Of a DNA stretch of 59,062 bases, positions 16,534 through 26,864 are shown piece after piece (positions within the stretch are counted from its first letter, which is position 1; each line of letters begins with the position of its first letter). This stretch comes from a virus. The notes under the pieces were generated by a model, which did not search any database, was not told the DNA's origin, and saw only the letters and a list, made by a program, of their open reading frames with translations. The position numbers were made by a program, and so were the translations under genes. The DNA is taken from the IMG/VR virus record IMGVR_UViG_3300025467_000019, positions 1 through 59,062 of that record; one strand, written 5' to 3'.

Positions 16534-16591
16534 TTACAACAATATTTAGCATATCTAACGTTAAATCTATGTGGTATAGTAAATAAATTTA

Positions 16592-17530
16592 ATGGGGTAC
16601 GTTTCTTATATATCTAAATATTGTATTGATACAGGAACTTACACACCACCCGGAGTTGATGACGTAGGTCCGCAATTAAGTGGTGGATTTAATTGTGCTT
16701 ACGGAACTAGCGGGATTAATTACCTTAATGTAAATGATAACCAATCCCAGATAGCATTGTTTGGTAGTTGGTGGCAAGAACAGATAAGTCAATTCGGTCA
16801 ACAAATTAACTATTATATTAATGGTTATAATTTATCTGCTCATGATTATCTTTACGGAGAAATGCCTTTAGTTCGTTTTGCTCCACCAATCCCGATGATC
16901 ATGGCTATTACATTAAGTAATGATAATGTTATATTACGCAAATTCGGGTTAGAAGGTCAAGCGGATATGACCGCTTTAGTGTCTATTGCTACATTTACTA
17001 GTACGGTTACTTCAGTTAGTGGGGCACTTTCAGCTTATAGATATGAACCTAAAGCAGGAGATCTCATTGAGTTAGCTCAATATGGTTCTACTCGTCCTAA
17101 CGGTAGAACTGGTAAAGTATTTGAAATAACTGAAAGATTAGATGAAGCAGATAACGAGCAGAACAATCAATTGTTAGGTCATTATGTTTGGACTATAAAA
17201 GCTAAACGTTACGAATTTGATTACGAACTCAGTGCTCCACGTGAAAAGAAAATGGATCAAGTATTTGATAACAAATACGATGGTCCAGTTAACAGTCTTC
17301 CAAAAGTATTGGAAACTAAAGAATACACTCAATTTGTTGATAAACCGTCAGCAGATGTATTTGATTACAGAGAAAATGCTCAATCCAACACAAGCGTTTA
17401 CGGGGATTATGAAGATACCAACGTACTTGTAAATCTAATTGGTGTAACTAATCGAGCTGGTACAGTAACAGGGGCGGTAGCAGTTTCTGGTGCTAATACA
17501 TATCTAGTTGCTAAGAGCCCTAATAACTAA
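16592..17530 (+). CDS. neck protein (T4 gp14-like)
   Basis: The 312-residue product resembles the gp14 neck or head-completion family of T4-like phages, which seals the portal after packaging and joins head to tail. Family-like features: SAHDYLYGEMPLVRFAP (about 82-98), then a strand-rich core, then YEPKAGDLIELAQYG (about 149-163) and GKVFEITERLDEAD (about 171-184), and finally HYVWTIKAKRYEFDYEL, corresponding to the usual ending of the family core. The C-terminal ~80 residues (after about 230) are extra and Asn/Thr-rich. Position next to terL and before fibre genes fits a head-tail connector. Sequence support comes from the pattern only, so other connector proteins remain possible. Confidence 0.55.
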   Translation: MGYVSYISKYCIDTGTYTPPGVDDVGPQLSGGFNCAYGTSGINYLNVNDNQSQIALFGSWWQEQISQFGQQINYYINGYNLSAHDYLYGEMPLVRFAPPIPMIMAITLSNDNVILRKFGLEGQADMTALVSIATFTSTVTSVSGALSAYRYEPKAGDLIELAQYGSTRPNGRTGKVFEITERLDEADNEQNNQLLGHYVWTIKAKRYEFDYELSAPREKKMDQVFDNKYDGPVNSLPKVLETKEYTQFVDKPSADVFDYRENAQSNTSVYGDYEDTNVLVNLIGVTNRAGTVTGAVAVSGANTYLVAKSPNN

Positions 17531-17542
17531 CTGATATAATAA

Positions 17543-17553
17543 TAAGTATTTAA
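17543..17553 (+). promoter_or_regulatory. late-promoter-like box TAAGTATTTAA
   Basis: The box ends 5 nt before the ATG of the 355-aa fibre gene. The same sequence occurs before the tail tube gene (33536) and, with one change, before the tape measure gene (38031). Confidence 0.45.
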
Positions 17554-17558
17554 CTCAC

Positions 17559-18626
17559 ATGTCCGTAGATTACCCAAATTTAATATTTCCACACGAGTTA
17601 CCAACAGTACCAGGTCTATCCGGACAGGATCTAATTTACCTCGAACAACCAAACGGTGATGGTACATACACCTCATACGCGATTTCTTTATCTGCTTTAT
17701 TTGGATGGAGTGGTGCAAGTGGTGGGGGTGGTGGTGGCTCAGGTGTGTCGGGTTATTCTGGTGTATCAGGTTATTCAGGTGCATCTGGTGCACCTGGTGG
17801 TACGTCCGGTTGGTCCGGTATTTCAGGTTATTCTGGTGCGACTGGTATTGCAGGTACACCTGGCGCTTCAGGTATATCTGGTTACTCTGGTGCTACAGGC
17901 GCTACAGGTCTTGCCGGTATTTCAGGCTTCTCTGGTTATTCTGGTGCAGCTGGTTCAGATTATACTTTCCCGTCAAACTTAACGGTATCTTTAGCTGCAG
18001 GCTATACATTTGGTCAATACAAAAACGGAGATGTTATACCTGCTGCAGGTTTAACAGTACAAGAAGTTATCAATTTAGCTATAAGCGGTACAATACCTAC
18101 CCCTACTCCTACTCCAATACCTACTATTACCCCTACACCAACTGTTACCCCAACAGTTACTCCTACTCCTACTCCTGCAGCTACTCACACCCCTACACCG
18201 ACACCTACAATTACACCTACTCCAACAGTAACACCTACTCCTACACCTACCCCAACTCGTACTCCTACCCCGACCCCTACCCCTACTGTTTTAACTGGTG
18301 TAATTTATTTCGGTCCATCTGCAGCAGTACCAACAACTTCAAGCGACGTACAAGCTTTAAGTTCAACTTATACAAACGGTGCAAATCCATTTAATTTCTG
18401 GACTGGTACGGCATATAACAATTTTACAGTAGCTTTACCTACTACAAATAGTTTAGTAAGCATAATTGATGCGAATGCGTTCTTCGTTGATTTAACTGAT
18501 CACTTCAGCACTCAAAGCACAATAAGCATAACTGTAGGTGGAACTCCTACTAACTATAACCTATATACTATGACAAACGCTATACCATATAGCCCTTCAC
18601 ATAAACTATTAGTAACATTTTCATAA
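17559..18626 (+). CDS. collagen-like fibre with Thr-Pro stalk, 355 aa
   Basis: Modular structural protein. Residues 1-50 are an N-terminal adaptor-like domain ([35 protein letters not shown]). Residues ~52-130 are Gly-X-Ser and Gly-Ala-Thr triplets, including a Gly-rich joint (GGGGGGS). Residues ~177-248 are an almost pure Thr-Pro repeat, a rigid extended stalk often O-glycosylated in other systems. Residues ~250-355 form a beta-rich C-terminal domain beginning [21 protein letters not shown] infer a short fibre or whisker. The Thr-Pro stalk is a plausible glycan acceptor for the glycosyltransferases encoded later. It is followed 1 nt after its stop codon by the 632-aa fibre gene, which makes one operon. 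Confidence 0.7.
   Translation: MSVDYPNLIFPHELPTVPGLSGQDLIYLEQPNGDGTYTSYAISLSALFGWSGASGGGGGGSGVSGYSGVSGYSGASGAPGGTSGWSGISGYSGATGIAGTPGASGISGYSGATGATGLAGISGFSGYSGAAGSDYTFPSNLTVSLAAGYTFGQYKNGDVIPAAGLTVQEVINLAISGTIPTPTPTPIPTITPTPTVTPTVTPTPTPAATHTPTPTPTITPTPTVTPTPTPTPTRTPTPTPTPTVLTGVIYFGPSAAVPTTSSDVQALSSTYTNGANPFNFWTGTAYNNFTVALPTTNSLVSIIDANAFFVDLTDHFSTQSTISITVGGTPTNYNLYTMTNAIPYSPSHKLLVTFS
18096..18292 (+). repeat. Thr-Pro-rich repeat tract
   Basis: About 65 residues are (Thr-Pro)n with occasional Ile, Val, Ala or Arg. In DNA this is a run of ACTCCTACC-like units with scattered synonymous changes. Confidence 0.85.
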
Positions 18627-18627
18627 T

Positions 18628-20526
18628 ATGCCATTAACTCCAGGTTTAGAAATTCCTTTTGGTATACAACCAGTCAACCCGGTACCGGTTGATACATGGT
18701 CAGGTCCTTATTACGGGCCTAATGAAACAGCGGCAAAGGCAGCAGCTAATGCATCAATACCTCAAGCAATAAGATTTCAGTCTTTACAGGTACGTCTTAT
18801 TATTGCGGGCGTGCCATATATATATTGGTATGATACAGGTACTACAGATACTGACCTGCATGTATTTTCTACAGGCGGTGGTGGAGGTAGTGGTGTATCT
18901 GGTTATTCTGGTTATTCTGGTTTTAATGCTAATAATCAGTCCGTAACTTATGCAAACTCTTTTAGTGCGGGGCAAGTAATTTATAAAACACCTGGTGGTT
19001 ACGATTTAGCATTAGCTAATGATATATATACGTCTGAAGTTATAGGTGTAGTACAGTCAGCAAATAGTAGTGAATTTACATACGTCATTAATGGCTATAT
19101 TTCAGGCTTAACCGGTATAGAAGATGCGACTTGTTATTATCTTTCTGATACAGTACCTGGTCAGTTAACAATGGACGCGCCTACCGTTAGCGGTAGTGTT
19201 ATCAGACCAGTGTTAATTGGTACCAGTACAACAACTGGTGTAGTTGTTGAATTCCCTAGCGTGGTAATTGGTAGTACAAATAACGGTACAAGTGGTTATT
19301 TAGCACGCTGGACCGGTCCACATTCTTTAGGAAATAGCAGTATAATTGATACAGGACCAGATGTTACTATAGCTGCTGACACAACAATTGTCGGTAATAT
19401 TAATATAGTTGGTCATTATCTTTTAAGTGGTGTACCTCTTAGTGATGGGTTTAGTGGTTTTAGTGGTACATCAGGTTATTCAAGTTATAGCGGTTTTAGC
19501 GGTTATTCTGGTACATCCGGACATTCAGGATGGTCTGGTTTAGGTTTATCAGGTTATTCTGGTATATCAGGTTTTTCGGGAAACAGTACATCAGGTTATT
19601 CTGGTATATCAGGTTTTTCTGGTGTTTCAGGTTATTCTGGATCAGGTATAAGCGGTTATTCTGGTGGTAGAGGTTACAGTGGTTGGTCTGGTATTTCTGG
19701 TTTTAGCGGTTATATAGGACAATCAGGCTATTCAGGTACTTCTGGTGTTAGCGGTTACCGTGGTTCAGGTATTAGTGGTTATTCTGGTTGGTCAGGTATA
19801 TCTGGTTTTAGTGGTTTAGGTTATTCTGGTTATAGTGGTTATTCTGGTGCAGCAGGTACTGGAAGTGGATCTATTAACTACTCTGATGTTATAGTTGTGA
19901 GCACAAAAGCTGATAGTTATTGGACTGCATATACATTAACTGGGAATGTTGAAGGATTATATAGCAATTCGCCCTTAACGTTAAGTTCGCAAACCGTATA
20001 CGGTAAACAGTTTAGTAGTGGTACTAAAACACTTATTGTAAATGATGGACCAATACACACTAATAATACATATGGTATATTAGTTGAATTCCCTTCTAGT
20101 CCAAATGTGGGGGATGTTATTAGCACCCCTTGTGTTACAATAAGTAATATAGTTAGCGCCGGTTATTTTGTTCCTGGTACTGTATATACAATTGTAACAC
20201 CTGGCGATACTAATTGGTCTTCTGTAGGTGCTTCGCAAAATTATTCAGGATTTACTTTTACAGCTACCAGTGCAGGCACATGGGATCCAGGAGCCGGTAC
20301 AGCTTCAACCCCGGCTGGAGTAACTTACTTAATATTTAAACCAGCCGCAGGGCAAGTAGCTATACTACAATTTCAAGGCGGTGGTCAAGTATATCCATTT
20401 GGTCAAGGTGCTTCTTATATAGCAGCTTATGTTCCGCTCGGTGGACAATTTGGTGCTCAACCTATTACTTGGGTATATGCAGGTGTAATTAGTGGGGTAC
20501 CGACTTGGTATCAAATGTACTTCTAA
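18628..20526 (+). CDS. collagen-like tail fibre, 632 aa
   Basis: Residues 1-85 form an N-terminal domain with GLEIPFGIQPVNPVPVDTWS and an Ala-rich helix; this part is not shared with the other fibres and may dock to the baseplate or to another fibre. A Gly-rich joint with two triplets leads into a globular domain (about 104-275: [56 protein letters not shown]) shared with the 2042-aa and, in part, the 427-aa fibres. Residues ~277-412 are Gly-X-Ser triplets with some Gly-Ser-Gly interruptions. The C-terminal ~220 residues (SINYSDVIVVSTKADSYWTA to VPTWYQMYF) are a beta-rich end domain. I infer a host-contact fibre. Confidence 0.75.
   Translation: MPLTPGLEIPFGIQPVNPVPVDTWSGPYYGPNETAAKAAANASIPQAIRFQSLQVRLIIAGVPYIYWYDTGTTDTDLHVFSTGGGGGSGVSGYSGYSGFNANNQSVTYANSFSAGQVIYKTPGGYDLALANDIYTSEVIGVVQSANSSEFTYVINGYISGLTGIEDATCYYLSDTVPGQLTMDAPTVSGSVIRPVLIGTSTTTGVVVEFPSVVIGSTNNGTSGYLARWTGPHSLGNSSIIDTGPDVTIAADTTIVGNINIVGHYLLSGVPLSDGFSGFSGTSGYSSYSGFSGYSGTSGHSGWSGLGLSGYSGISGFSGNSTSGYSGISGFSGVSGYSGSGISGYSGGRGYSGWSGISGFSGYIGQSGYSGTSGVSGYRGSGISGYSGWSGISGFSGLGYSGYSGYSGAAGTGSGSINYSDVIVVSTKADSYWTAYTLTGNVEGLYSNSPLTLSSQTVYGKQFSSGTKTLIVNDGPIHTNNTYGILVEFPSSPNVGDVISTPCVTISNIVSAGYFVPGTVYTIVTPGDTNWSSVGASQNYSGFTFTATSAGTWDPGAGTASTPAGVTYLIFKPAAGQVAILQFQGGGQVYPFGQGASYIAAYVPLGGQFGAQPITWVYAGVISGVPTWYQMYF
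19440..19860 (+). repeat. Gly-X-Ser repeat block of the 632-aa fibre
   Basis: About 140 residues of Gly-X-Ser triplets with a few interruptions (GLGLSG, GNSTSG, GGRGYSG). The interruptions may act as hinges, as breaks do in collagens. Confidence 0.8.
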
Positions 20527-20610
20527 TTTATTCGGATATATTTAGTTTACATATTTAAAAATAAAAAAAACACTATTTTTGTGTAAAGATTAAAAAGTCC
20601 ACTTAAAAGA

Positions 20611-20620
20611 TATAAATATT
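20611..20620 (+). promoter_or_regulatory. T4-like late promoter box TATAAATATT
   Basis: A TATAAATA core lies 23 nt before the ATG of the 2042-aa fibre gene, in an otherwise empty 115-nt gap. This spacing leaves room for a short leader and fits a genuine late promoter better than most other copies of the box. Confidence 0.6.
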
Positions 20621-20641
20621 TTGTAATAACCCAAAATAATT

Positions 20642-23600
20642 ATGTCAATAACACGTGGCGCTTTTTCTGCAGTTTACAATCCAATCGGTGTATCAGGTTA
20701 CTCTGGTTACTCTGGTTCAGGTGTATCAGGCTGGAGTGGTATCTCTGGCTTTTCTGGCTGGTCCGGTATTTCCGGCTTTTCTGGTGTATCAGGCTGGTCT
20801 GGTATATCTGGTTACTCTGGTTGGTCTGGTATTTCAGGCTACTCTGGTGTTTCTGGTTGGTCAGGCATTTCTGGCTGGAGTGGTATCAGTGGTTGGTCTG
20901 GCATAAGTGGTTATTCCGGTTGGTCTGGTATCAGTGGTTATTCTGGTACGTCTGGTTTTAGCGGCACGTCAGGCTTTAGCGGTTACTCTGGTGTATCAGG
21001 CTTTAGTGGTTATTCTGGCACCTCAGGCTTTAGCGGTTATTCTGGTTGGTCTGGTATTTCTGGTTATTCCGGTACTTCAGGCTGGAGTGGTTATTCTGGT
21101 TGGTCCGGCATTAGCGGCTTTAGTGGTGTATCAGGTTGGTCTGGTATATCTGGCTACTCTGGCTGGTCTGGTATTTCTGGTTTTAGTGGCGTTTCTGGTT
21201 GGTCTGGTATTTCAGGCTATTCCGGCGTTTCTGGTTGGTCAGGTATTTCAGGTTATTCCGGTTGGTCCGGCATTTCTGGCTACTCTGGCGTTTCTGGTTG
21301 GAGCGGTATTTCAGGTTGGTCAGGTATTTCTGGCTTCTCTGGCGTCTCTGGTTGGTCAGGTATTTCTGGCTTCTCCGGTGTATCTGGTTGGTCTGGCATA
21401 AGTGGTTACTCCGGTTGGTCAGGTATTAGCGGTTATTCTGGCTGGTCTGGTATTTCCGGTTGGTCTGGTATTTCAGGTTATTCTGGTACATCAGGCTTCT
21501 CTGGTGTCTCTGGTTGGTCTGGTATTTCCGGCTTCTCCGGTGTTTCAGGTTGGTCTGGTATTTCTGGCTACTCTGGCTACTCTGGTTGGTCTGGTATTAG
21601 CGGCTATTCCGGTTGGTCTGGTATTTCTGGTTATTCTGGCGTTTCTGGTTGGAGCGGTATTAGCGGCTTTAGTGGTGTATCAGGCTACTCTGGTTGGTCT
21701 GGTATTTCTGGTTATTCCGGCTGGTCTGGTATTTCAGGCTTTAGCGGTGTATCAGGTTGGAGCGGCATTTCAGGCTACTCTGGTTGGTCTGGTATTTCTG
21801 GTTACTCCGGCTATTCCGGTCAAGACGGTACATCAGTAAAGATTCTTACATATGTAGCAGATGCATATGTTAATCCACCAAACGATCCTCAATCAACATT
21901 AAATACTGCTGCACCATTTGCAGTTAATGGCGACGGTGTTATTGACGAAAAAACAGGTCATTTATGGGTATATACTAATGAAGTAATAACAGTATACCCA
22001 ACAGCAAAGTATTATGGTGGTACAAATCAAAGCAGTCCTACTTCATTAAGAGTATATGCTTCAACACCAGCAGTTGTTCCTGTAGCTGGTGAAAAAGTTA
22101 CAGATGGTATATCTCAAACAGGTATTGCAACAGTAACACCTGGTTCTGATGTTAACGGTACATATTATGACTTAACATTAGATACAGCACAAGATTTTTC
22201 AAATCCAACAACCATTCAAATTCATGCAGATGGTCACTGGACTGACGTTGGTCAAGTAAAAGGTGATTCTGGCTATTCTGGTTGGTCTGGTATTTCAGGT
22301 TGGTCAGGTATTTCTGGCTGGTCTGGTATTTCTGGTTATTCCGGTACATCAGGCTTCAGTGGTACATCAGGCTTTAGCGGTACAAGCGGCTTTAGTGGTA
22401 CTTCTGGTTATAGTGGTTATTCAGGTGTATCTGGCTGGTCTGGTATATCCGGTTTTAGTGGTGTATCAGGCTGGAGCGGTATTTCAGGCTGGTCTGGTAT
22501 TTCAGGTTGGTCCGGTATAAGTGGCTATTCCGGTACATCAGGCTTTAGCGGTGTATCTGGCTACTCTGGTTGGTCAGGCATTTCTGGTTACTCTGGCACA
22601 TCTGGCTGGTCTGGTATTTCAGGCTTCTCCGGTGTATCTGGCTGGAGTGGTATTTCTGGCTGGTCTGGTATTTCAGGTTGGTCAGGTATTTCAGGCTTTA
22701 GCGGTGTATCAGGCTGGAGCGGTATTTCAGGCTACTCCGGCTGGTCTGGTATTAGTGGCTTTAGTGGTGTATCAGGTTGGTCAGGTATATCTGGTTGGTC
22801 TGGTATAAGTGGCTTCAGCGGTGTATCAGGTTGGTCTGGTATTTCTGGTTGGAGCGGTATATCCGGTTATAGTGGTGTTTCAGGTTGGTCTGGTATTTCA
22901 GGCTATAGCGGCGTCTCTGGCTGGAGTGGTATATCTGGCTTCTCTGGTGTATCAGGTTGGTCTGGTATTTCTGGTTGGTCAGGTATTTCTGGTTATTCCG
23001 GTACTTCAGGCTTTAGCGGTTATTCCGGCTGGTCTGGTATTAGTGGTTATTCCGGTACATCTGGCTTTAGTGGCTACTCTGGTTGGTCTGGTATAAGTGG
23101 CTTTAGCGGTACTTCCGGTACGTCAGGCTTTAGCGGTTATTCAGGCGTATCTGGCTGGTCTGGTATTTCAGGTTGGTCTGGTATAAGTGGCTATTCTGGC
23201 TACTCTGGTTGGTCTGGTATTAGTGGTTATTCTGGTTGGTCTGGTATTTCAGGTTGGTCTGGTATATCTGGCTACTCCGGTTGGTCTGGCATTAGCGGCT
23301 TTAGTGGTGTTTCAGGTTGGTCTGGTATTTCAGGTTGGTCTGGTATTAGTGGTGCTGACGCAACATTACAATTAACAATACCATATGCTAACGACTTTAC
23401 ACCAGGTACTGTAATTTACAGAGCACAAGACGGTACATATCAACGCGCAAAAGCAGATGATATTACTACAGTAGATGCAATCGGTATCGTACAAGATGCT
23501 AATGGTAGTCAATTTACGATCGTTTATAACGGTCAAATTTCAAATCTAGCTGGTTTAACTGACGGATACGGTTATTACTTATCTGACACAACAGCTGGTA

Positions 23601-26600
23601 TGTTAACCGATACAGCTCCAACAGTGAGTGGCTCGTTCATTAAACCAATGTTAATTGCTACAGGTTCTACAACAGGTGTTGTAGTTGAATACCCTGCTAC
23701 ACAAATTGGTTCTACAAACAACGGTTCAAGCGGTTATCTAGCACGTTGGACAGGTTCACATACAATTGGTAACAGTAGTATATTTGATACAGGTCCAGAC
23801 GTTACAATTGATGCTAATACAGTAGTTACAGGTAACTTAGCTGTATCTGGTACTATTGTAATGAACGGTGCTGACTTAAAGGGTTATTCCGGTATATCTG
23901 GTTTCTCAGGTTATTCTGGTCTAAACGGCGCTGGTGCTGCTTCAGGTTATAGCGGTTTCTCTGGTACATCAGGCTTTAGCGGTTACTCAGGTTGGTCTGG
24001 TATTTCAGGCTTCTCTGGTACATCGGGCTTTAGCGGTACATCTGGTATTTCAGGCTTCTCTGGCGTATCTGGCTTCTCTGGTGTTTCTGGTTTCTCCGGT
24101 ACATCAGGCTTTAGCGGCTTTAGCGGCTTTAGCGGTACATCAGGCTTCTCAGGCTTCTCTGGTACATCAGGCTTCTCTGGTACATCAGGTCATAGCGGCA
24201 CAAGCGGCTTTAGCGGTTACTCAGGTTGGTCTGGTATAAGTGGCTTTAGCGGTATATCAGGCTTTAGTGGTACTTCAGGTACATCAGGCTTCTCTGGTAC
24301 ATCAGGCTTTAGCGGCACAAGCGGCTTTAGTGGTACAAGTGGCTTTAGCGGTTATAGTGGTACTTCCGGTATATCAGGCTTCAGTGGTACTAGTGGTATA
24401 TCAGGCTTTAGTGGTATATCAGGCTACTCTGGTACATCTGGTATAAGTGGCTTTAGCGGTGTATCAGGCTTCAGTGGTACGTCAGGCTTCAGTGGTACAT
24501 CAGGCTTCAGTGGTACATCAGGCTTCAGTGGTACATCAGGTACTAGTGGTATATCAGGCTACTCTGGTACAAGTGGTACTAGTGGTATATCAGGCTACTC
24601 TGGTACATCAGGTATAAGTGGCTTTAGCGGTATATCAGGTTATAGTGGCGTATCGGGTTATTCAGGTACATCAGGCTTCAGTGGTACATCAGGTACTTCT
24701 GGTATATCAGGCTTTAGTGGCACATCAGGTTGGTCAGGCTATTCCGGTACATCCGGCTACTCTGGTACATCAGGTGTGAGTGGTTATTCTGGTTCAGGTA
24801 TATCTGGTTTCTCCGGTTATCCTGCAGTTGGTATAACATATTACCCAACAACTTCAGCTTCTGAATTCAGCATACAATACGGTATATTAAGCGAAGTACC
24901 TCAATCTACAGCACAAACGTTTACAGCTTATACATTAAGTGCTTCAGAAGGTTTAATAACATTAGGTCAAGTTGTAACACCAATCAGTGATCCAGGTGAA
25001 ATTGAACTCGGTAAAGGTACATGGCAGTTCAATGCATACTATGCATTAACAGGTACTAACCCATCAACAACTACAACAACCTTAAAGCACTCTATATATA
25101 AGAGATCATACCCAGGTGGTACTGAAACATTATTATTTAATGTTATTAGTGATCCGCTTGTTAATACAGATACTGCTAACCCAGCGCTAAGCATTACACA
25201 GTACACAATTACTACACCGATAGCTCTTGATATAACTGATAGATTAGTTTATAGAGTACAAGCTCAAACAACCGATACAGACGGTGTAACAGTTGAATTC
25301 TATTATGGTGGTACAGACCACTATAGCTTTATTTCAACTGGTATATACCGTGGTGCTACTGGTACATCAGGCTACTCTGGTTATTCTGGTACGTCTGGTT
25401 ACTCTGGTACATCTGGTACGTCTGGTGTAAGTGGCTACTCCGGTACATCAGGCTTTAGTGGTTACTCTGGTACATCAGGTACATCTGGTATATCAGGTTA
25501 CTCCGGTACATCAGGCTTTAGCGGTACATCTGGTATATCTGGCTACTCTGGCACATCGGGTTATTCAGGCTACTCTGGCACATCTGGTATATCAGGTTAC
25601 TCTGGTACATCAGGTACATCTGGTATATCAGGTTACTCTGGTATATCTGGCTACTCTGGTACATCTGGTATATCTGGCTACTCTGGCACATCGGGTTATT
25701 CAGGCTACTCTGGCACATCTGGTATATCAGGTTACTCTGGTACATCAGGTACATCTGGTATATCAGGTTACTCTGGTATATCTGGCTACTCTGGTACATC
25801 TGGTATATCTGGCTACTCTGGTACATCTGGTATATCAGGTTACTCTGGTACATCAGGCTACTCTGGCACATCTGGTACATCAGGCACATCTGGTATATCA
25901 GGCACATCTGGTATATCAGGCTTCTCTGGTACATCAGGCTGGTCTGGTACGTCAGGCATTTCTGGTTATTCTGGTATATCAGGTTGGTCAGGCTACTCTG
26001 GTACATCAGGCTGGTCTGGTACGTCAGGCATTTCTGGTTATTCTGGTACATCTGGTACATCAGGCTGGTCTGGTACGTCTGGTATAAGTGGCTACTCCGG
26101 TACATCTGGTTGGTCTGGCTACTCTGGTACATCAGGCTGGTCTGGTACATCTGGTATATCTGGTTACTCTGGTATATCTGGCTGGAGCGGTACATCTGGT
26201 ATATCTGGTTACTCTGGCGTATCAGGCTTTAGTGGTACATCAGGTTGGTCTGGTACATCTGGTTACTCAGGCCCTGGCGCAAATCAAACCTTAAACACAA
26301 CTTCAAATGTAGTGTTTGCTTCATTAAGTGCTGCTACATTATCAGCATACAATGTAAGTGTTACAGGTATATTAGCAATAGGCGATGTAACTGAAACTAC
26401 AACCAATACGGGTTCAGCTCCTGCAGCTACTACAAACTACGATACATTAACACAAGGTATACAATACTATACATCAAGTAACGCAAATAATTGGACATTA
26501 AACCTTCGCGGTAATAGTACTACTACATTAAACAGTGTATTAGGCGTAGGTCAAACAGTTACAGTTGCTCTTGTTACTACTAACGGTGCTACTCCATACT

Positions 26601-26770
26601 ATCAAACAGCAATACAAATTGATGGTAGCGTGGTAACGCCAAAATGGCAAGGTGGTTCAGCTCCTTCGTCAGGCAACGCAAATGCACTCGATGTTTATAC
26701 AGTATCGGTGACTAAGACAGCCGCAACACCAACATACCTAGTATTAGCTTCCGTCGCGACATTCAAATAA
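20642..26770 (+). CDS. giant collagen-like tail fibre, 2042 aa
   Basis: The largest gene of the window. Layout by residue: ~1-17 anchor (ends YNPIGV, as in the 427-aa fibre); ~18-393 Gly-X-Ser triplets; ~393-541 globular domain ([20 protein letters not shown] to [15 protein letters not shown]); ~542-903 triplets; ~903-1080 globular domain shared with the 632-aa and 427-aa fibres; ~1081-1395 triplets; ~1395-1572 beta domain ([15 protein letters not shown] to STGIYRGA) shared with the 1023-aa fibre; ~1573-1878 triplets; ~1879-2042 C-terminal domain almost the same as that of the 1023-aa fibre. About two thirds of the chain is (Gly-X-Ser)n. If it forms a trimeric triple helix at about 0.29 nm per residue, the repeat parts alone would span several hundred nm (inference). 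I read it as a long host-range fibre. Confidence 0.85.
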   Translation: MSITRGAFSAVYNPIGVSGYSGYSGSGVSGWSGISGFSGWSGISGFSGVSGWSGISGYSGWSGISGYSGVSGWSGISGWSGISGWSGISGYSGWSGISGYSGTSGFSGTSGFSGYSGVSGFSGYSGTSGFSGYSGWSGISGYSGTSGWSGYSGWSGISGFSGVSGWSGISGYSGWSGISGFSGVSGWSGISGYSGVSGWSGISGYSGWSGISGYSGVSGWSGISGWSGISGFSGVSGWSGISGFSGVSGWSGISGYSGWSGISGYSGWSGISGWSGISGYSGTSGFSGVSGWSGISGFSGVSGWSGISGYSGYSGWSGISGYSGWSGISGYSGVSGWSGISGFSGVSGYSGWSGISGYSGWSGISGFSGVSGWSGISGYSGWSGISGYSGYSGQDGTSVKILTYVADAYVNPPNDPQSTLNTAAPFAVNGDGVIDEKTGHLWVYTNEVITVYPTAKYYGGTNQSSPTSLRVYASTPAVVPVAGEKVTDGISQTGIATVTPGSDVNGTYYDLTLDTAQDFSNPTTIQIHADGHWTDVGQVKGDSGYSGWSGISGWSGISGWSGISGYSGTSGFSGTSGFSGTSGFSGTSGYSGYSGVSGWSGISGFSGVSGWSGISGWSGISGWSGISGYSGTSGFSGVSGYSGWSGISGYSGTSGWSGISGFSGVSGWSGISGWSGISGWSGISGFSGVSGWSGISGYSGWSGISGFSGVSGWSGISGWSGISGFSGVSGWSGISGWSGISGYSGVSGWSGISGYSGVSGWSGISGFSGVSGWSGISGWSGISGYSGTSGFSGYSGWSGISGYSGTSGFSGYSGWSGISGFSGTSGTSGFSGYSGVSGWSGISGWSGISGYSGYSGWSGISGYSGWSGISGWSGISGYSGWSGISGFSGVSGWSGISGWSGISGADATLQLTIPYANDFTPGTVIYRAQDGTYQRAKADDITTVDAIGIVQDANGSQFTIVYNGQISNLAGLTDGYGYYLSDTTAGMLTDTAPTVSGSFIKPMLIATGSTTGVVVEYPATQIGSTNNGSSGYLARWTGSHTIGNSSIFDTGPDVTIDANTVVTGNLAVSGTIVMNGADLKGYSGISGFSGYSGLNGAGAASGYSGFSGTSGFSGYSGWSGISGFSGTSGFSGTSGISGFSGVSGFSGVSGFSGTSGFSGFSGFSGTSGFSGFSGTSGFSGTSGHSGTSGFSGYSGWSGISGFSGISGFSGTSGTSGFSGTSGFSGTSGFSGTSGFSGYSGTSGISGFSGTSGISGFSGISGYSGTSGISGFSGVSGFSGTSGFSGTSGFSGTSGFSGTSGTSGISGYSGTSGTSGISGYSGTSGISGFSGISGYSGVSGYSGTSGFSGTSGTSGISGFSGTSGWSGYSGTSGYSGTSGVSGYSGSGISGFSGYPAVGITYYPTTSASEFSIQYGILSEVPQSTAQTFTAYTLSASEGLITLGQVVTPISDPGEIELGKGTWQFNAYYALTGTNPSTTTTTLKHSIYKRSYPGGTETLLFNVISDPLVNTDTANPALSITQYTITTPIALDITDRLVYRVQAQTTDTDGVTVEFYYGGTDHYSFISTGIYRGATGTSGYSGYSGTSGYSGTSGTSGVSGYSGTSGFSGYSGTSGTSGISGYSGTSGFSGTSGISGYSGTSGYSGYSGTSGISGYSGTSGTSGISGYSGISGYSGTSGISGYSGTSGYSGYSGTSGISGYSGTSGTSGISGYSGISGYSGTSGISGYSGTSGISGYSGTSGYSGTSGTSGTSGISGTSGISGFSGTSGWSGTSGISGYSGISGWSGYSGTSGWSGTSGISGYSGTSGTSGWSGTSGISGYSGTSGWSGYSGTSGWSGTSGISGYSGISGWSGTSGISGYSGVSGFSGTSGWSGTSGYSGPGANQTLNTTSNVVFASLSAATLSAYNVSVTGILAIGDVTETTTNTGSAPAATTNYDTLTQGIQYYTSSNANNWTLNLRGNSTTTLNSVLGVGQTVTVALVTTNGATPYYQTAIQIDGSVVTPKWQGGSAPSSGNANALDVYTVSVTKTAATPTYLVLASVATFK
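20690..21830 (+). repeat. Gly-X-Ser repeat, block 1 of the giant fibre
   Basis: About 375 residues. Trp, Ile, Tyr and Phe dominate position X, with GWSGISG and GYSGWSG as the most frequent hexads. Ser uses TCT, TCA, TCC, AGT and AGC, and Gly mostly GGT and GGC, in no fixed order. Confidence 0.9.
22265..23360 (+). repeat. Gly-X-Ser repeat, block 2 of the giant fibre
   Basis: About 360 residues with the same Trp-Ile-rich composition as block 1, which suggests that blocks 1 and 2 arose from each other by duplication. Confidence 0.9.
23880..24830 (+). repeat. Gly-X-Ser repeat, block 3 of the giant fibre
   Basis: About 310 residues. Here Phe and Thr replace Trp as the main X residues (GFSGTSG hexads), so each block has its own composition. 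Confidence 0.9.
25360..26275 (+). repeat. Gly-X-Ser repeat, block 4 of the giant fibre
   Basis: About 305 residues rich in Tyr, Thr and Ile at X (GYSGTSG), shifting to Trp and Thr near the end. It contains the exact 135-bp tandem duplication. Confidence 0.9.
25523..25821 (+). repeat. exact 135-bp tandem duplication in the giant fibre gene
   Basis: Positions 25523-25657 and 25658-25792 are identical base for base (45 codons each), and about 29 bases of a third copy follow to 25821. Elsewhere in the repeat blocks the synonymous codons differ, so this is a recent slippage or unequal-recombination event. Confidence 0.85.
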
Positions 26771-26788
26771 GATTAGTCGCTTAACAAT

Positions 26789-26826
26789 AAAAAAAGGCTA
26801 ACCGTAAAACGTTAGCCTTTTTTGTG
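26789..26826. terminator. bidirectional rho-independent terminator
   Basis: A perfect 12-bp stem (AAAAAGGCTAAC at 26791-26802 with GTTAGCCTTTTT at 26811-26822) has an 8-nt loop and T runs on both outer sides. It ends the giant fibre transcript (+) and the convergent 129-aa gene (-). Confidence 0.9.
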
Positions 26827-26864
26827 TTTAAACACTATTTAAAACAAATATATCCGTTTACACT

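Noticed and set aside
20655-21839. Several plus-strand frames rich in Val, Leu, Gly and Ala overlapping the giant fibre gene
   Set aside because: They are other reading frames of the same repeats with no own starts, boxes or domain content.
25518-26195. Long antisense frame of 225 codons in the giant fibre repeats (Tyr/Gln/Ser-rich)
   Set aside because: It is the reverse complement of Gly-X-Ser codons and only reflects the low complexity of the true coding strand; similar frames appear in every repeat block.
20690-26275. CRISPR-like array in the regular repeats
   Set aside because: The units are in-frame Gly-X-Ser codons of one continuous gene, without unique spacers of constant length or palindromic repeats.
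17559-26770. Contamination by animal collagen or C1q genes
   Set aside because: The repeats sit in phage operons with terminase and tail genes, contain almost no Pro, and use no introns, so they are viral.
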